This document shows, one piece after another, positions 11,565-14,496 of a stretch of 14,496 nt of DNA (positions are counted from its first letter, which is position 1; each line of letters opens with the position of its first letter). Under the pieces are notes generated by a model. It saw nothing but the letters and a program-made list of their open reading frames with translations. It did no database searches and had not been told where the DNA came from. The DNA is taken from the NCBI GenBank assembly GCA_903854455.1, contig CAINWJ010000077.1, positions 1-14,496 on the forward strand, given 5' to 3'. Origin of the DNA: Candidatus Peribacteria bacterium. GTDB taxonomy: Bacteria; Patescibacteriota; Gracilibacteria; Peribacterales; Peribacteraceae. The position numbers and the translations under genes were made by a program.

Positions 11565-13232
11565 ATGTCTTCCTGCCGCCTCTGCCGCTCGACGTTCGTC
11601 ATCTCCGATGCCGACCTTGCGTTCTACGAAAAAGTCTCGCCGGTCATCGGAGGCAAGACATTCGCGATCCCTCCACCGACGCTGTGCCCCGACTGTCGTC
11701 AGCAACGCAGGATGAGTTTCCGCAACGAGCACACGTTCTACCGCTCAACGTGCAAGTGCTGCGGACGAGGCATCGTCTCAGTGTTGCATCCCAATAATCC
11801 AACACCGCCGTACTGCCGTGACTGCTGGTTCGGTGACAGCTGGGATGCGCGGGAATGGGGACGGGATTTCGACGCTTCGAGGTCGTTCTTCGAACAACTG
11901 AAAGACCTGAAAGACGTCGTTCCGGAGCAGGCTCTTTCGATCTGGAACTCCGAGAACAGCAACTTCTGCAACTACGTCGGCGACGTGAAAGACTGCTACC
12001 TGATCTTCGGACCCGTGTACTCGCAGGACTGCTACTACGGCTCACCGTACTACTCGAAGAACTGCGTCGATACTCTAGTGATCCGCAACTGCGAGCGCTG
12101 CTACGAGTGCATCGACTCGCGGGAGCTTTATGGCTGCTCGTTCTGCCAGGATTGCCACAGCTCCAGTGATCTCCTCTTCTGCGCTGACCTCCAGGGATGC
12201 TCCGAGTGCATCGGCTGCGCCGGGCTACGGAAGAAGAAATACTGCATCTTCAATGAGCAACTGACCAAGGAAGAATACGAAAAACGAAAGAAGGAACTGA
12301 ATGTGTACGACAGGAATATTTCCTCAATGTTAGAAGAACGACTGCACACATTGATGAGCGACATTCCTCACCGCTTCATGCAAAGTAATCAGGTGGAGGA
12401 CGTCAGCGGCAACTACATCTACCAATGCCAGCGGGCACACGATTGCTACTACACGGACAAGAGCCAGGACTGCCGGTACTGCGCACAGGTCGTGGATTTG
12501 AAGGATTGCCAGGATCTGAATTTCACCGAGGAGAATGAACTCTGTTACGACTATCTGGGCGCCTACCAGAATAATCGAACGTCGTTCTCGCTCTTCTGCA
12601 ACCGGACTCAGGAGTGTCTCTACGCCTACGCCTGCCACCGCTCTCACCACCTCTTCGGCTGTGTGGGGATGAAAGATGCCTCATACTGCATTCTCAACAA
12701 GCAGTACTCGAAGGAGGAGTACGAGAAGCTGGTCCCAAAGATCATTGAACAAATGAGAAAAGCCGAGGAGTGGGGTGAGTTCTTCCCCGTAAGTATGAGC
12801 TCGTTTGGCTACAATGAAACCGTTGCAAGCGAGTATTTCCCTCTCACGAAAGAGGAGGTACTGGAGCGAACATGGCGATGGCAGGATGATCTGCCCTACA
12901 CGACGGGACGGGAAACGGTGGGGCAGGAGAATATCGCAGGGGATCCCAAGAACATCCCCGATACCGTGACGCAGGAGATACTCGGCTGCGTACGCTGCAG
13001 ACGCAACTACCGAATCATTCCTCAGGAACTGGCGTTCTATCGATCGCAGGGATTGCCCCTGCCGGAGAAATGCTTCGACTGCCGCCATCGAGCCAGGATT
13101 GATCGCCGGAATCCCCGGAAGCTGTGGAACCGGAAATGTGCGAAATGCAGTGAGCCGATTGCCACAAGCTTTTCACCGGAGAGACCAGAAACTGTTCTAT
13201 GCGAAAAATGTTATCTGAATGCGGTGTATTGA
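11565..13232 (+). CDS. Multi-zinc-ribbon cysteine-rich protein, paralogue 2 (all ribbons intact)
   Basis: A 555-aa paralogue of the preceding gene with all four ribbons complete: A (Cys4/7 and Cys41/44), B (Cys63/66 and Cys84/87), A' (Cys475/478 and Cys503/506) and B' (Cys525/528 and Cys546/549). Two Cys-rich blocks follow ribbon B: S1 (~143-227) ending YCIFNEQLTKEEYEK, and S2 (~288-375) ending YCILNKQYSKEEYEK. The linker has FGYNETVASEYFPL (414-427). A/B and A'/B' are alike (F-x-I then DLAFY or ELAFY, CPDCR or CFDCR), so the protein is bracketed by duplicated ribbon pairs. The ATG at 11565 follows CTCATCCTCCTC and matches the ribbon start; the frame is open back to an ATG at 11439, directly after the upstream stop. 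Function unknown; metal binding is a firm inference, partners are not. Confidence 0.85.
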   Translation: MSSCRLCRSTFVISDADLAFYEKVSPVIGGKTFAIPPPTLCPDCRQQRRMSFRNEHTFYRSTCKCCGRGIVSVLHPNNPTPPYCRDCWFGDSWDAREWGRDFDASRSFFEQLKDLKDVVPEQALSIWNSENSNFCNYVGDVKDCYLIFGPVYSQDCYYGSPYYSKNCVDTLVIRNCERCYECIDSRELYGCSFCQDCHSSSDLLFCADLQGCSECIGCAGLRKKKYCIFNEQLTKEEYEKRKKELNVYDRNISSMLEERLHTLMSDIPHRFMQSNQVEDVSGNYIYQCQRAHDCYYTDKSQDCRYCAQVVDLKDCQDLNFTEENELCYDYLGAYQNNRTSFSLFCNRTQECLYAYACHRSHHLFGCVGMKDASYCILNKQYSKEEYEKLVPKIIEQMRKAEEWGEFFPVSMSSFGYNETVASEYFPLTKEEVLERTWRWQDDLPYTTGRETVGQENIAGDPKNIPDTVTQEILGCVRCRRNYRIIPQELAFYRSQGLPLPEKCFDCRHRARIDRRNPRKLWNRKCAKCSEPIATSFSPERPETVLCEKCYLNAVY

Positions 13233-13246
13233 TTATTTCGATGGTC

Positions 13247-13268
13247 GCGCAGGCAGGGACGCCTGCGC
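13247..13268. terminator. Hairpin after the zinc-ribbon pair, possible terminator
   Basis: A perfect 8-bp stem: GCGCAGGC (13247-13254) pairs with GCCTGCGC (13261-13268), loop AGGGAC. It lies 15 bp after the stop and is followed after ~11 nt by a T-run (13280-13286). The T-run is too far from the stem for a textbook intrinsic terminator, so it may instead be a single REP-like unit. Confidence 0.45.
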
Positions 13269-13298
13269 TTGATTCGATTATTTTTTCCTCCCTCTCTC

Positions 13299-13637
13299 AT
13301 GTCCATCACCTACGACGACTTCCGCAAGGTTGAAATGCACGTCGGCAAAATAACCGCTGTCGATGCTTTTCCTGAGGCGCGCAAACCAGCCTACAAGCTG
13401 ACGATCGATTTTGGTCCGATGATCGGCACGAAGAAATCCTCCGCGCAGATTACGACACTGTATAAACCCGATGAATTGCTGGGGCGGCTGGTCGTCTGCG
13501 TCACCAACTTTCCGCCCAAGCAGATCGGACCGTTCATCTCGGAAGTCCTGACCCTCGGCGCACCGGATGCTGATGGGAATGTGGTGCTCCTCGGATTGGA
13601 TGGGAAGGATGCGACGGTGGGAGGGAGGATTTATTGA
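13299..13637 (+). CDS. csaA: CsaA-type tRNA-binding-fold protein
   Basis: A 112-aa OB-fold protein of the EMAP/tRNA-binding (tRBD) family, full length compared with Bacillus CsaA (~110 aa). Characteristic segments in order: YDDFRKVEMHVGKI, FPEARKPAYKLTIDFG, SSAQITTLYKPDELLG, VTNFPPKQIGPFISEVLTLG, VVLLGLDG. In Bacillus this family is described as a dimeric export-related chaperone; the fold also binds tRNA in synthetase appendages, and which role applies here cannot be told. The ATG at 13299 follows the pyrimidine-rich TTCCTCCCTCTCTC. Convergent with guaA across a REP-like double hairpin. Confidence 0.9.
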   Translation: MSITYDDFRKVEMHVGKITAVDAFPEARKPAYKLTIDFGPMIGTKKSSAQITTLYKPDELLGRLVVCVTNFPPKQIGPFISEVLTLGAPDADGNVVLLGLDGKDATVGGRIY

Positions 13638-13642
13638 AGTAA

Positions 13643-13719
13643 TCCGTAGCAGCGGTTCGAAAACCGCTGCGGACATCGTATCAACAAGTCAGCGGCGATT
13701 TTCGAATCGCCGCTACGGA
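13643..13719. repeat. Second REP-like inverted hairpin pair (family B)
   Basis: H1: GCAGCGGTT (13649-13657), loop CGAA, AACCGCTGC (13662-13670), a perfect 9-bp stem. H2: AGCGGCGATT (13691-13700), loop TTCG, AATCGCCGCT (13705-13714), a perfect 10-bp stem. The ends TCCGTAGC (13643-13650) and GCTACGGA (13712-13719) are inverted repeats of each other. H2 reverse-complemented aligns with H1, with paired changes in the stem. It lies between the convergent csaA and guaA stops and may double as a bidirectional terminator. Confidence 0.85.
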
Positions 13720-13727
13720 AAATGATG

Positions 13728-14496
13728 TCATTCCCACTCAATCGTCCCCGGCGGCTTGCTCGTGAGATCCAGGAACACTGCGTCGATGCCGCGGATTTTC
13801 AGAATTCGATCGGTCATGCTCTGCAATATTTTCGTCGGCAACCGGAATGCCGATGCCGTCATGGCATCGGTCGATTCGATGGGACGTAACACAATCGACC
13901 GATTCCCTTCCCTGGCACCGGTCGGCAGCAACACTACCGGAAATTGCCAGATTGCCTTGTAGAGATCTCCCTTGCGGACTTCCTCGTCGACAATCGCATC
14001 GGCTTCGCGGAGAAGATCGGCCATGTCACGCGTCGGGAACGTTGGCGTGAACACGGGTTCGAACGGCTTGGAATGCGATGTACAAAGCAACACGCGGCTG
14101 AAGGTACGATTCTCATTGGGAATCGAGGCGGCAAGATCGAAGTGTTCTTGAGCTGGCTCGCAAGGCTTTGCCGAAAACAATACCAATGCATGCCGGTACG
14201 TGCGACCGTCGCCCTGAACACCGACTGAGCGGACGGGAAGAACAGTCGTCGCTGGTCGCTGGTCGATTGGTCGCTGGTCCGTTGCATTCACTGGAAACTG
14301 ACCAGTGACCAGTGACAAGCGACTCTCATCAGGTAACGAGGGTTTCTCTGCACAAAGAATCCGGACGCCTAGTCCCGGTCCCGGGAACGGATGCCGCCAG
14401 ACTAAGTCGTGCGGCAGACCTAGTTCTTCACCAAGTTCGCGCACCTCATCCTTGTACAGATCCTTGAGCGGCTCGATCACCAAACCTTCCTCGATC
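13728..14496 (-). CDS. guaA: GMP synthase (glutamine-hydrolysing), long type, C-terminal part
   Basis: The C-terminal 256 residues of the enzyme that aminates XMP to GMP; the glutaminase and most of the ATP-pyrophosphatase domain lie beyond the right edge, and the frame is open there (IEEGLVIEPLKDLYKDEV). Key segments: WRHPFPGPGLGVRILCAEKP, LPVRSVGVQGDGRTYRHAL, and the end DLTSKPPGTIEWE. Between them lie FTPTFPTRDMADLLREADAI and IWQFPVVLLP, an order and length matching the long dimerisation domain of the human-type enzyme rather than short E. coli GuaA, where LPVRSVGV comes after the RADAI helix. A surface loop (SLVTGQFPVNATDQRPIDQR) is encoded by a word-repeat quasi-palindrome. Stop is TGA at 13728-13730. 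Confidence 0.93.
   Translation of the reverse strand, partial: IEEGLVIEPLKDLYKDEVRELGEELGLPHDLVWRHPFPGPGLGVRILCAEKPSLPDESRLSLVTGQFPVNATDQRPIDQRPATTVLPVRSVGVQGDGRTYRHALVLFSAKPCEPAQEHFDLAASIPNENRTFSRVLLCTSHSKPFEPVFTPTFPTRDMADLLREADAIVDEEVRKGDLYKAIWQFPVVLLPTGAREGNRSIVLRPIESTDAMTASAFRLPTKILQSMTDRILKIRGIDAVFLDLTSKPPGTIEWE
14248..14323. repeat. Word quasi-palindrome inside guaA (word GGTCGCT/GACCAGTGACC)
   Basis: The left arm (14248-14280) iterates GTCGCTGGTCGCTGGTCGA and TTGGTCGCTGGTCC. The right arm (14297-14323) iterates ACTGACCAGTGACCAGTGAC and AAGCGAC. It stays in frame in guaA and encodes a low-complexity loop with DQRP twice. This is the same class as the spacer repeats elsewhere, but within a gene. 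Confidence 0.8.

Noticed and set aside
9750..13232. Annotation of the zinc-ribbon proteins as CaiB/BaiF CoA-transferases
   Set aside because: No CoA-transferase motifs or fold pattern are visible; the sequences are dominated by CxxC ribbons. I regard that label as a database artefact.
1..14496. CRISPR array, tRNA, rRNA, prophage or toxin-antitoxin genes
   Set aside because: No regularly spaced identical repeats with unique spacers, no recognisable tRNA or rRNA conserved segments, and no phage or toxin-antitoxin proteins were seen. The word repeats lack constant spacing and unique spacers.

Overview
This window most likely comes from a Candidatus Patescibacteria (CPR) genome, probably Peribacteria or Peregrinibacteria. 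The basis is a tandem pair of cysteine-rich 'multi-zinc-ribbon' proteins of a kind I know mainly from that radiation, an ECF sigma factor paired with a FecR/DUF5667-type membrane protein, small stand-alone housekeeping genes, and moderate GC. TGA is used as a normal stop at the ends of several conserved genes, so the TGA=Gly code of Gracilibacteria/Absconditabacteria does not apply. The taxonomic call is inference from protein families only; no rRNA is present.

Layout, left to right: the 3' end of glutamine synthetase (glnA, +); a thioredoxin-fold lipoprotein without catalytic cysteines (-); endonuclease III (nth, -); a DEDDh exonuclease (+); peptide deformylase (def, +); GatB of the tRNA amidotransferase (+); a REP-associated tyrosine transposase (RAYT, +) framed by two 85-bp direct copies of a double-hairpin REP element; elongation factor P (efp, -); a FecR/DUF5667 putative anti-sigma membrane protein and its ECF sigma factor (-, operon order sigma then FecR); a TrmB-type regulator (-); two paralogous multi-zinc-ribbon proteins (+); a CsaA-type tRNA-binding-fold protein (+); and the C-terminal part of a long, eukaryote-like GMP synthase (guaA, -, running off the right edge).

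The genes are mostly housekeeping (translation: def, gatB, efp, csaA; repair: nth, exonuclease; nitrogen and purine metabolism: glnA, guaA). They are interrupted by three accessory modules: the REP/RAYT unit, the sigma/FecR signalling pair and the zinc-ribbon pair. No gap exceeds 300 bp, and most spacers are filled by structure. Spacers of one class are quasi-palindromes or tandem arrays built from short iterated words, with a different word at each locus. Spacers of the other class are GC-rich REP-like hairpins, two of them organised as inverted pairs whose arms show compensatory substitutions.

The observations I rate highest are: (1) the zinc-ribbon paralogues, whose whole architecture is internally duplicated and where one copy has lost exactly the two inner ribbons; (2) locus-specific word-palindromes that run into the C-termini of several genes and sit in frame inside guaA; (3) the REP/RAYT unit with covarying hairpins, plus a second REP-like family; (4) pyrimidine-rich, Shine-Dalgarno-free leaders on native genes but an AAGGAG on the RAYT; (5) an EF-P with Gln at the normally modified Lys position.
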